This document shows positions 1 to 7,638 of a stretch of DNA of 15,740 nt, piece by piece. Each line of letters begins with the position of its first letter. Positions within the stretch are counted from its first letter, which is position 1. The translations under genes were made by a program, and so were the position numbers. The notes under the pieces were generated by a model. That model was given only the letters and a program-made list of their open reading frames with translations. It was not told where the DNA came from and made no database searches. This stretch comes from Lachnospiraceae bacterium (GTDB taxonomy: Bacteria; Bacillota; Clostridia; Lachnospirales; Lachnospiraceae), in the NCBI GenBank assembly GCA_024695225.1, contig JAILIO010000035.1, positions 1 through 15,740 of the forward strand, in the 5' to 3' direction.

Positions 1-103
1 CGGAACAGAGTAGGATCCGGCGCGTGAAGTGCCGGCCGTACAGGGAGTTGACGGCCGGACGAAGGGAATACCCGCGGTGCCGGACCCGCATCCCGCTGAA
101 CCG
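1..103 (+). ncRNA. Tetrahydrofolate (THF, folT-type) riboswitch
   Basis: The leader carries, in the right order, the conserved blocks of the THF riboswitch: AGAGTAG at 7-13, CGCGTGAAGTG at 21-31, GGGA at 43-46, ACGAA at 59-63, CGCGGTG at 73-79 and GCATCCC at 88-94. The expected helices can be drawn. P3 is CCGGCCGT (32-39) with ACGGCCGG (51-58), P2 is CCGG (17-20) with CCGG (80-83), and a small hairpin GGG-AATA-CCC lies at 64-73. A closing P1 is CGG/CCG (1-3 with 101-103) plus CAG/CTG (6-8 with 96-98). The 5' edge may begin just outside the window. In known examples this RNA binds reduced folates and turns down folate uptake or synthesis genes. Here it sits directly ahead of folT, which fits. 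Confidence 0.9.
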
Positions 104-152
104 CATGAGACATATCCTTATGTGGCATAAACGGGGAAGGAGGTGTCTCATG
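104..152 (+). promoter_or_regulatory. RBS- and start-codon-sequestering hairpin of folT
   Basis: CATGAGACATATCCTT (104-119) pairs with AAGGAGGTGTCTCATG (137-152) in 15 of 16 positions, counting one G-U pair, around a 17-nt loop. The 3' arm contains the complete Shine-Dalgarno sequence AAGGAGG and the first ATG of folT. The hairpin starts at the base next to the riboswitch P1. This points to control of translation initiation: when the aptamer is closed by ligand, the adjacent hairpin can form and hide the ribosome site. The alternative pairing for the ON state was not identified. Confidence 0.75.
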
Positions 153-689
153 ATGAATCAAAGAACCAGAAATATCGTCCTATGCGGTATGTTCACCGCG
201 CTATTCGTAGTATTGTCATATGTGGAAGTGGACCTGAGGGTGTTCAAACTCACCTTTTCAAGTCTCCCCGTGGTCATATCCGGGCTCCTTTTCGGCCCTG
301 TAACCGGGATGACCGTGGGACTCACAGGCTCATTTCTGCAGCAGCTTCTCCAGTACGGCTTTGCCCCCACCACCCTTCTGTGGATGATCCCGGTGGGGCT
401 CAGAGGTTTCCTTGTGGGTTACTACTCAAAGAAAAATAATTACAGTCTGAACTACAGGCAGACCGTACTCTGCATGGTGGTGAGTTCCATTTTCGTATCC
501 ATAGCAAACACCCCTGTGATCTTCATAGACAGCAAGCTTTACGGTTATTATTCCTTTGAATATGTGTTTGGCGGATCAGTTGCGCGCTTCATCACCGGAT
601 GTGCAGTGGCGGTCATCCTGTCCGCAGTGGCTTACCCTGTGGCAACGGCGCTGAAAAGACAGCTGTCCGGTATGTCCGCTGCAGTCTGA
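150..689 (+). CDS. folT: Folate ECF transporter S component (FolT family)
   Basis: This is a 179-residue, strongly hydrophobic protein with about six membrane segments, the usual size of an ECF-transporter substrate-binding (S) subunit. The N-terminal stretch GMFTALFVVLSY carries the Ala-rich first helix that contacts the EcfT coupling protein in this superfamily, followed by conserved-looking FGPVTGMTVGLTGSF and the WMIPVGLRGFLVGYY segment. The THF riboswitch immediately upstream supports folate as substrate. S subunits need the shared EcfA/A'/T energising module, which is not in this window. The start at 150 is chosen because AAGGAGG (137-143) lies 6 nt upstream; a second in-frame ATG follows at 153. 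The open frame extends back to 24, but that part is riboswitch RNA, not coding sequence. Confidence 0.9.
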   Translation: MMNQRTRNIVLCGMFTALFVVLSYVEVDLRVFKLTFSSLPVVISGLLFGPVTGMTVGLTGSFLQQLLQYGFAPTTLLWMIPVGLRGFLVGYYSKKNNYSLNYRQTVLCMVVSSIFVSIANTPVIFIDSKLYGYYSFEYVFGGSVARFITGCAVAVILSAVAYPVATALKRQLSGMSAAV

Positions 690-807
690 CACCGGACAAG
701 ACAGCACATCAAGCCATTGCCCGGCCGATTTCTTTCCAAAGCGCTCCGGGTCATGTCCCGGAAATTTCATTATCAGACAAGACCATTATCAGATATGTTC
801 ATACCGA

Positions 808-843
808 AACTTTGCAGTCTGCCAGGGGGCATTCTGCAAAGTT
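808..843 (+). terminator. Strong hairpin after folT, possible terminator
   Basis: A perfect 10-bp inverted repeat, AACTTTGCAG (808-817) with CTGCAAAGTT (834-843), encloses a TC/TT internal loop and a further TGCC/GGCA stem with an AGGG loop. The downstream stretch TATATTATTGTATATTTG is AT-rich but not a clean T tract, so termination is plausible rather than certain. A smaller stem, TCCGGG/CCCGGA, lies at 745-762. The rest of 690-893 shows no gene. Confidence 0.45.
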
Positions 844-893
844 ATATTATTGTATATTTGATCTGTCTATGTTATTATTTATCGTTGCTCGAG

Positions 894-922
894 TTTACAT
901 AACTTGCATTTGCATTTATTGT
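894..922 (+). promoter_or_regulatory. Candidate sigma-A promoter for the MMPL-GLUG operon
   Basis: TTTACA (894-899) and TATTGT (917-922) are separated by exactly 17 bp, resembling -35 and -10 elements, about 35 nt before the MMPL start at 957. Each hexamer has mismatches to consensus. It is the best-spaced candidate in this gap. Confidence 0.4.
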
Positions 923-956
923 CACAGATAAAATCACAGATAGGATGACAATTATT

Positions 957-3614
957 ATGGAAAATAATCCTTCACCGAAAAAAGGGAGCAATGCCATATA
1001 TAGCATTTGCGCCTTTATAGTGGACAAGCGCAATCTTTTCTTCCTTATCTTTGCCATACTGGGGATCTTTGCGGTTTTCACCAGGAACTGGGTGAGTGTG
1101 GAAAATTCACTGTCAGCATACCTGCCTGAAACCACCGAGACCAAGCAGGGCATAGACCTTATGGCAAAAGAATTCAAGACCTACGGAACCTGTTCTGTGA
1201 TGATCGCCAATGTGTCCTACGAGCAGGCGGAAAAGATCCGGGATGATTTCAAAAATATAAACGGTGTCTTCTCCGTGGAATTCGATGATTCAACGGACCA
1301 TTACAACAACGGTTCCGCCCTTTACAAGATAACCTTTGATTACGATGAAAACGACGCGCAGGTGCTGGTGCCCCTGGATGAGGTAAAGAAATACATAGAG
1401 CCCTATGACTCCTACCTCTCAACCACCCTGGGAGACATCCAGTCGGAACTGATAGCAGACGAGATGAAGGTCATATCGGTGCTGGTGGTCATAGTGGTGC
1501 TTGCAGTGCTCCTGGTCACCACTCAGGCTTATGCAGAGATCCCGGTGCTCCTGATCACCTTCGGCGCAGGTGCTGTGCTCCAGATGGGGTCCAACTTCAT
1601 ACTGGGCACCATATCCTTTGTTTCAAACTCAGTCACCATAGTGCTGCAGCTGGCTCTCTCCGTGGACTACGCAGTTATTTTCCTGAACAGGTACAAGGAG
1701 GAGCACAGGGACAAAGAGCCCAGAGAAGCCATAATCACAGCCCTCACAAAAGCCATACCCGAGATCTCCGGCAGTTCACTCACCACCATCGGCGGTCTCA
1801 TTGCCATGACGTTCATGCAGTACAGGATAGGCCCGGATATGGGTATCGTGCTGATAAAGGCCATAATACTGAGTCTGGTGTCCGTGTTCACCCTTATGCC
1901 CGGAGTGATAATGCTCTTCTCCGGCCTTATGGAGACCACGAAACACAAAAACTTCATTCCGGACATCCCCTTTGTGGGACATTTTGATTACCACACCCGT
2001 TTCATCATTGCGCCCCTTTTCCTGGTGTCCATCGTGGTGGCATTCTTTATTTCCAACAACTGCCCGTATGTTTTTGGATACTCCACCCTGCACACGCCCA
2101 TACAGAATGATGTCCAGATAGCCGACAAGATGATCGCAGACAATTTCAACGATGACAACCTGGTGGCCTTCCTGGTACCGGCGGGGGACTACGACAAGGA
2201 AAAACAACTGCTGGATGATCTGGAAGCCCGCAGCGAGGTCAAATCCTGTGTCGGTCTTGCAAACACAGAGGCCATGAACGGCTACACACTCACGGACAAG
2301 CTGACCCCCAGGCAGTTCTCCGAACTCATCGACCTGGACTACGAACTGGCGGAACTGATCTACACGGCATACGCCATAAATGACGAAGATTACGCCAAGG
2401 TCATTAACGGACTTCCCTCCTACAAAGTCCCTCTGATAGACATGTTCATGTACATCCACGACGAGATAGAGGAGGGCTATGTCAGCCTGGACGATGATAC
2501 AAAGGAAACCCTGGACGATGCCTACAAGATGATGAACTTCGCCAAGGAGCAGCTCCAGGGTGAAAACTATTCCAGAATGCTGGTTTACCTGAATCTCCCC
2601 GAGGAAAGCCAGGAGACCCAGGACTTTATCGACAAGATGCACGATATGGCCCACGAGTACTATGACGGGGAAGTCTACGCCGCCGGGGAATGCGTCAGCC
2701 AGTACGACCTGAAAAAGACCTTCGCGAGAGATAACCTTGTGGTCACTATCGTATCCATACTGGTGGTCCTGGTGGTGCTTCTGTTCACATTTAAATCAGC
2801 CGGAATGCCCGTGCTCCTCATCGCCGTCATACAGGGAAGTATCTGGATAAACTTCTCGGTGCCATCCCTTATGCACGACAATATATTCTTCCTGAGCGAA
2901 CTGATAGTCAGTTCCATCCAGATGGGTGCAAATATCGACTACGCCATAGTCATCGCCGGCAGGTACACTGAACTGAGAGCCACCAAGGGCAAACACGACT
3001 CCATAGTGGAGACTATGAACGCTTCATTCCCCACCATCGTCACATCCGGCACCATGCTGGCTGTTGCGGGTATCCTCATCGGAAAGCTCACATCTGACGG
3101 GGCTATCTACGGCATTGGACAGTGCCTGGGCCGTGGAACCATCATTTCCATACTGATAACCATGTTCGTGCTGCCTCAGATCCTCATGGTGGGTGACACC
3201 ATCATAAGCAAGACGGCATTTGTTATGAACATGCCCCTTCGTGCCAAGGAGGCCCAGGGTCTCAACCGTGTGGACGGAATCATCCGCGGCCGTATCAACG
3301 GCGTGGTGACAGGGCGCATAAGCGCCATCGTCCGCGGCGACATAAACGCCTTTGTGGAGGCAGGAGATGTCACCCCGGTCACCGAGGAAGATCTGAACAA
3401 GGCAATAAATGCACTGCCCACCAGGGAGTATGACAGCACAGATCCCATGAGCATCTCCAAGGGCCCCGGTTCCGGGAGCGAAACCCATGGAGCTGCGGAA
3501 TCTGTGAATCTCGAGGATCCTTCGGACATAAGTTCCGGGGACAGCGGTCCCGGCCCTTCAAAAGAGACAGAAAACATGCGGAATAACGGAAAGGAGGAGG
3601 GAAACAATGCGTGA
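957..3614 (+). CDS. MMPL/RND-superfamily membrane transporter
   Basis: This 885-residue protein has the duplicated MMPL architecture. One membrane helix near residues 27-42 precedes an extracytoplasmic loop of about 130 residues and a helix cluster from about 171. The second half repeats this, with a helix near 349-366, a loop of about 225 residues, and a cluster from about 593 to 746. Each half has an Asp-Tyr pair in the expected helix, in LSVDYAVIF (D237, Y238) and ANIDYAIVI (D661, Y662). These match the proton-relay Asp-Tyr pairs of mycobacterial MmpL3. It is therefore probably a proton-driven exporter of a lipid or other envelope substrate; the substrate is unknown. The C-terminal tail (about 750-885) contains four octad repeats and then a Gly/Ser/Glu-rich region. 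The start at 957 is preferred because the ATG at 945 lies inside the AGGATGA that serves as ribosome site. The stop overlaps the next start by 8 nt. Confidence 0.85.
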   Translation: MENNPSPKKGSNAIYSICAFIVDKRNLFFLIFAILGIFAVFTRNWVSVENSLSAYLPETTETKQGIDLMAKEFKTYGTCSVMIANVSYEQAEKIRDDFKNINGVFSVEFDDSTDHYNNGSALYKITFDYDENDAQVLVPLDEVKKYIEPYDSYLSTTLGDIQSELIADEMKVISVLVVIVVLAVLLVTTQAYAEIPVLLITFGAGAVLQMGSNFILGTISFVSNSVTIVLQLALSVDYAVIFLNRYKEEHRDKEPREAIITALTKAIPEISGSSLTTIGGLIAMTFMQYRIGPDMGIVLIKAIILSLVSVFTLMPGVIMLFSGLMETTKHKNFIPDIPFVGHFDYHTRFIIAPLFLVSIVVAFFISNNCPYVFGYSTLHTPIQNDVQIADKMIADNFNDDNLVAFLVPAGDYDKEKQLLDDLEARSEVKSCVGLANTEAMNGYTLTDKLTPRQFSELIDLDYELAELIYTAYAINDEDYAKVINGLPSYKVPLIDMFMYIHDEIEEGYVSLDDDTKETLDDAYKMMNFAKEQLQGENYSRMLVYLNLPEESQETQDFIDKMHDMAHEYYDGEVYAAGECVSQYDLKKTFARDNLVVTIVSILVVLVVLLFTFKSAGMPVLLIAVIQGSIWINFSVPSLMHDNIFFLSELIVSSIQMGANIDYAIVIAGRYTELRATKGKHDSIVETMNASFPTIVTSGTMLAVAGILIGKLTSDGAIYGIGQCLGRGTIISILITMFVLPQILMVGDTIISKTAFVMNMPLRAKEAQGLNRVDGIIRGRINGVVTGRISAIVRGDINAFVEAGDVTPVTEEDLNKAINALPTREYDSTDPMSISKGPGSGSETHGAAESVNLEDPSDISSGDSGPGPSKETENMRNNGKEEGNNA
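3264..3359 (+). repeat. Four 24-bp/8-residue repeats in the MMPL tail
   Basis: Four consecutive octads occur at residues 770-801: NRVDGIIR, GRINGVVT, GRISAIVR and GDINAFVE. Hydrophobic residues fall at the third, sixth and seventh positions of each unit. They follow the last membrane helix, so they are predicted to be cytoplasmic. Confidence 0.7.
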
Positions 3615-6600
3615 TAAAAGGCTCATTTATTTACTTATCTCCTCGCTGATCGCTCCGGCTCTCCTCTCCTTCTCGGATCCTGCCCACGCTTTGGCGAGCA
3701 GCAAATCATTTTCAGTGATCGAGGGCACGGAACAGCGTCCTGCAGTTGAAGTGATCCGTGTGGATGAAAACGGTGAAGAGATCACAGAGGAGAATGCAGA
3801 CTCTTCCGGAGAAGAAGAAAACACCAGGGGATCCACCGGGAGCAAAGAAAACGCTTCGGGAGAGAATGCTTCGGGAGAGACCGGGGCAGGCTATGAAAAC
3901 GCCCCCATCCGCAGGGACACCACCTACGAACAGGACAAGATGGGATACATCTATGATGAGGATACCGAGAGCGCTCTGAATTCCTCCATCATTTACATAG
4001 AAACCCCTGAAGACATGGAAGAGCTGGCCAAAAACTGCCGGCTGGACACCTGGTCTGCGGGAAAACATGTGATCCTGGAAAATGACATCGACCTGGAGAA
4101 CACTTCATTTGCCTATATCCCCATATTCGGCGGGGTATTCGACGGCCAGGGCCACACCATCTCCGGCTTCAAGGCTGTGGCGGGGGAGAGCTACACCGGC
4201 ATGTTCTGCATAGTACAGCAGGGAGCACTCATTGAAAACCTGCATATAAAAGGCACCATGATCCTGTCCGGAAACCAGCTGGCAAACGGAGGCATAGCAG
4301 GGGACAATTACGGCGTGATCAGGGGATGCTCTTTCTCCGGCACCATCGAAGGCTACGACTACACCGGAGGCATAGCGGGCTACAATGAACAGACCGGCAT
4401 CATCAGCTGCTGCACCACCTCCGGGGATATAAAAGGTCTTCATTTCACCGGGGGCATCGCAGGCTACAACTTGGGTTCCATCAGCAGCTGCACCAACAAT
4501 GCCACTGTGAACATAAAGGCCGTGGATGATTCTTTTGAAAAAAAGGACTTCGACATAAGCACATACGCCCAGACACTGCAGAACCTCTTTGGGGACAACA
4601 ACAAGACAGGTTCCACCAGCGTCCTTGAAAGCACCATAGACACCGGGGGTATCTGCGGCTATTCCCAGGGGACCATAACCAGCTGCAACAACAGCGCCAC
4701 CGTTGGCTATGAGCACGTAGGCTACAATGTGGGCGGTATCGTCGGCAGGCAGAACGGCTATGTGGACATGTGCACCAACGACGGTGAGGTTTTCGGAAGG
4801 AAAGACGTGGGCGGCATCGTTGGACAGGCCGAGCCCTACGTGATCGTGGACATATCCGACGATGTGATCGAAGAACTCACTACAAATATGAACTCACTCC
4901 ACGACCTCGTGAACATCACCCTGAACGACGCAGGAGACGAGTCTGATCTCATCAGTTCCCGGCTCAATCTGGTGAAGGGTTTTGCCGACAAGGCCATCGA
5001 TGACACATCCTACCTGACAAACGAAACCCACACCTGGATAAACGGGGTGATGGACGGCGGAAATGAACTCCTGAACCGCCTTCATTACACCATAAGTGAA
5101 TCCTCCAAGAGCGGCGGAGTGATCGAACTCACGTCGGAGTCCCTTTCGGACGCTTCGAATTCATTTGCCAGCCTTAAAAAGGCGGCAAACGACCTGAATC
5201 TGAAAAAGTATATGACGGAACAGGAAAAGGCGGACTACGACGAAGCCGTTGCAAACATCGAAAAAGCCACTGCAGATTACGAAAGCTATATCGACAAATA
5301 TACCGAAAGTGAATTCGACTACGAATACTACAAGTATATCGATGATCACCACAATGATCCCGCATACTCCAGCAGCACCTCAAAACTGGTCCCTGTGGAC
5401 GCGGAAGGAAACATAATAGACTGGCCCGGCGGCACCCTGTCCGGCAACAAAGCCGCCTACGCCAACATAGCAAAGGTGGTCAGGATAGATACAAGCACGG
5501 ACCCTGCCACCCAGTCAGATTTCCCCTCTTCCGGGGAATACGCCGAGGCCGACGCCGCTCTGGACACCGAGGCCCGCGCCAGCGCCGCCACAGAGATAGA
5601 GATACTGGCTCTGGAAGAATTCCAGAAAAACTATGGCATGAGCTATGCCCTCTATCTGGAGACAAACCTGAACGTGATGACAAATATCCTGATGACTCAT
5701 CTGCCGGAGATCACCGCGGCTGAGCAAAAGGACCTGAGCAATGCCGTCAATGCCGCCAGACAGTCCATGAGCAATCTGAAGAGCGCGGTGAGTGAGATCG
5801 GCTCCATCGCCTCCAACCTTTCGGGCAGGGGCGCCATAAACATGCCGAAGCTTTCTGCGGAATACAAAGACAGGTCAAACAGCCTGGTGGCCAGCATTCA
5901 GGGAATGAGCGACAACCTGGGGATGCTGAACAACGAACTGAACTCTTCAAACCAGCAGCTGGTGGACGATATGGTAAAGGTGAACGACCAGTTCAACGCA
6001 GTCATGCTCCTTCTGACAGACGCCATAGAAGACCTGCTGAACCAGACTGACCAGGATCTGTACACCGACAATTCCCTGGCTGTGGCAGAGAATTGCACCG
6101 ACGGCACCGTGGCTGATTCCGTAAACAATGCTGAGATCAACGGAGACATAAACACCTCCGGCATCGCAGGCACCATGGCCATCGAATACGACTTTGACCT
6201 TGAGAGCGATGTGACGGGCATAAAAGACGTTGCCAGGGGAAACACCTACCGCACCAAATGCGTTATGAGAAACAACAGGAATGAAGGTGATGCCACTGTA
6301 CAGAAGAGTTATGTGGGGGGCATCTGCGGTTACCAGGAGATGGGAACCATTCTGAGATGTCAGAACTACGGAAAAATGACCAGTACCACAGGCGACTATG
6401 TGGGCGGCATATCCGGCGAATCCATGTCCACCATCCACAACAGCTACGCCAAGGGAATACTGAAGGGGCGCAATTATGTGGGCGGTATCTGCGGAAAAGG
6501 CTATGACATAGTGGACTGTGCAGCCCTGCCAAACATAAACGGTGAAGACGAATTCCTGGGCGCCATAGCAGGTGACAATTCTTCCAAAGGAAAGCTCACC

Positions 6601-7542
6601 GGAAACGTGTTTGTGTGCGACGACTACGCCGGAATAGACAGAGTGAGTTTCAGCGGCAAGGCGGAGCCACTGACCTACAAAGAGCTGATCGCCATCCCTT
6701 CCGTGCCTTCAGAATTCAAATCCCTGAGGGTCACCTTCGTTTTGGACGATGAAACCCTTGCCATGGAAAAATACAATTACGGCGACAAAGTCGACTCTCT
6801 TCCCATCTCCATAGCAGCAGACAAATACATAATCTGGGACTGGGAATCTTCCGATCTGGATGAACTCAGATGCGATGAGGAACTGATAGGGACCTCCGCC
6901 AGATACCTCACCACCCTGGCAGGTGTACAGCTTCGGGAAAACGGCCAGTCCGCAGTGCTCGTGGACGGCAGGTTTGAACAGCAGGACCAGCTGAAGACCT
7001 ATCTGAACGCGGGAAGCGGCGATCCAAAGATACTGGAAGACTGGACCGTAAATATCCCCAAGGATTACCAGCCCAGGCATCTTGTAAGGTACTGTCCTCC
7101 TGATGATGTGGAGGATGTACGGATATGGATCGTGGAGAACGGCAAGCGCTCCTCTGTGGGAACCACAAAGATGGGAAAATATTACACCTTTGACACGAAG
7201 GGCTCCACAGTGAATTTTGTGGTTGAGGATATGGATTCCCACCTGCTCCAAAAATATGCGCCATACATGATAGGAGGTGGGATCGTACTGCTGCTTCTGA
7301 TCATTGTCCTCATAGCGTCAAAGCGCCGCAGGAACAAGCCCTACGGCGGCAGGGGGATGAAGGCAGCAGACAGCGATGCCGGTGATACAGCGCCTGATGA
7401 AGCCGATGCTTCCGGCGCTCAGGATACTGCAGATCCTTCGGATACTGTGGATACTTCGGATACTTCAGATTCCGCAAGTGCCTCGGATACCGTCAGTACT
7501 TCGGATACTGCAGATGATCCCGACGGTTCCGATCGGTCATAG
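3607..7542 (+). CDS. Secreted, membrane-anchored GLUG-repeat envelope protein
   Basis: This 1311-residue protein starts with a signal peptide (about 1-29, ending PAHALA). A low-complexity Glu/Ser/Gly-rich linker follows, then a beta-helix-like region with GLUG-type units of the form GGI.GYN....I..C...G. The units lie near residues 228, 254, 281, 346, 375 and 400. Residues of about 415-838 are mostly helical and probably coiled coil. GLUG units then resume near 903, 931 and 957. Next come an Ig/InlB-repeat-like stretch (LRVTFVLDDETL, YGDKVDSLP), a single membrane helix (about 1220-1240), the stop-transfer KRRR, and a Ser/Thr/Asp-rich tail. There is no LPXTG motif. GLUG modules occur in surface proteins, often adhesins, but the function here is unknown. 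The ATG overlaps the MMPL stop (ATGCGTGA) behind a strong GGAGGAGG, so translation is coupled. It is most likely a structural partner of the transporter. Confidence 0.8.
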   Translation: MRDKRLIYLLISSLIAPALLSFSDPAHALASSKSFSVIEGTEQRPAVEVIRVDENGEEITEENADSSGEEENTRGSTGSKENASGENASGETGAGYENAPIRRDTTYEQDKMGYIYDEDTESALNSSIIYIETPEDMEELAKNCRLDTWSAGKHVILENDIDLENTSFAYIPIFGGVFDGQGHTISGFKAVAGESYTGMFCIVQQGALIENLHIKGTMILSGNQLANGGIAGDNYGVIRGCSFSGTIEGYDYTGGIAGYNEQTGIISCCTTSGDIKGLHFTGGIAGYNLGSISSCTNNATVNIKAVDDSFEKKDFDISTYAQTLQNLFGDNNKTGSTSVLESTIDTGGICGYSQGTITSCNNSATVGYEHVGYNVGGIVGRQNGYVDMCTNDGEVFGRKDVGGIVGQAEPYVIVDISDDVIEELTTNMNSLHDLVNITLNDAGDESDLISSRLNLVKGFADKAIDDTSYLTNETHTWINGVMDGGNELLNRLHYTISESSKSGGVIELTSESLSDASNSFASLKKAANDLNLKKYMTEQEKADYDEAVANIEKATADYESYIDKYTESEFDYEYYKYIDDHHNDPAYSSSTSKLVPVDAEGNIIDWPGGTLSGNKAAYANIAKVVRIDTSTDPATQSDFPSSGEYAEADAALDTEARASAATEIEILALEEFQKNYGMSYALYLETNLNVMTNILMTHLPEITAAEQKDLSNAVNAARQSMSNLKSAVSEIGSIASNLSGRGAINMPKLSAEYKDRSNSLVASIQGMSDNLGMLNNELNSSNQQLVDDMVKVNDQFNAVMLLLTDAIEDLLNQTDQDLYTDNSLAVAENCTDGTVADSVNNAEINGDINTSGIAGTMAIEYDFDLESDVTGIKDVARGNTYRTKCVMRNNRNEGDATVQKSYVGGICGYQEMGTILRCQNYGKMTSTTGDYVGGISGESMSTIHNSYAKGILKGRNYVGGICGKGYDIVDCAALPNINGEDEFLGAIAGDNSSKGKLTGNVFVCDDYAGIDRVSFSGKAEPLTYKELIAIPSVPSEFKSLRVTFVLDDETLAMEKYNYGDKVDSLPISIAADKYIIWDWESSDLDELRCDEELIGTSARYLTTLAGVQLRENGQSAVLVDGRFEQQDQLKTYLNAGSGDPKILEDWTVNIPKDYQPRHLVRYCPPDDVEDVRIWIVENGKRSSVGTTKMGKYYTFDTKGSTVNFVVEDMDSHLLQKYAPYMIGGGIVLLLLIIVLIASKRRRNKPYGGRGMKAADSDAGDTAPDEADASGAQDTADPSDTVDTSDTSDSASASDTVSTSDTADDPDGSDRS
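7429..7530 (+). repeat. Degenerate 9-bp repeats coding a Ser/Thr/Asp tail
   Basis: Variants of GATACTTCG recur in frame at the end of the GLUG-protein gene, giving a run of (S/T)-(S/T)-D-T type tripeptides. Expansion or loss of units would change length without shifting the frame. Confidence 0.6.
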
Positions 7543-7638
7543 GATCCCTTCCTGTGACACAGGTGGTTCCGAATGATCAAAGGGTTTCCGCGTTCATGTG
7601 TCACGGATGGTTCAAATGCTTCAGGTGATCCCGGGATT

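Noticed and set aside
24..149. Longer N-terminus for folT
   Set aside because: This stretch is the THF riboswitch and its expression platform; the true start has its own strong ribosome site.
1776..2654. Long minus-strand open frame inside the MMPL gene
   Set aside because: It is a shadow of the plus-strand codon bias; the product is a low-complexity His/Val-rich sequence without recognisable motifs. The same holds for 11423-12181 minus within the fibre gene.
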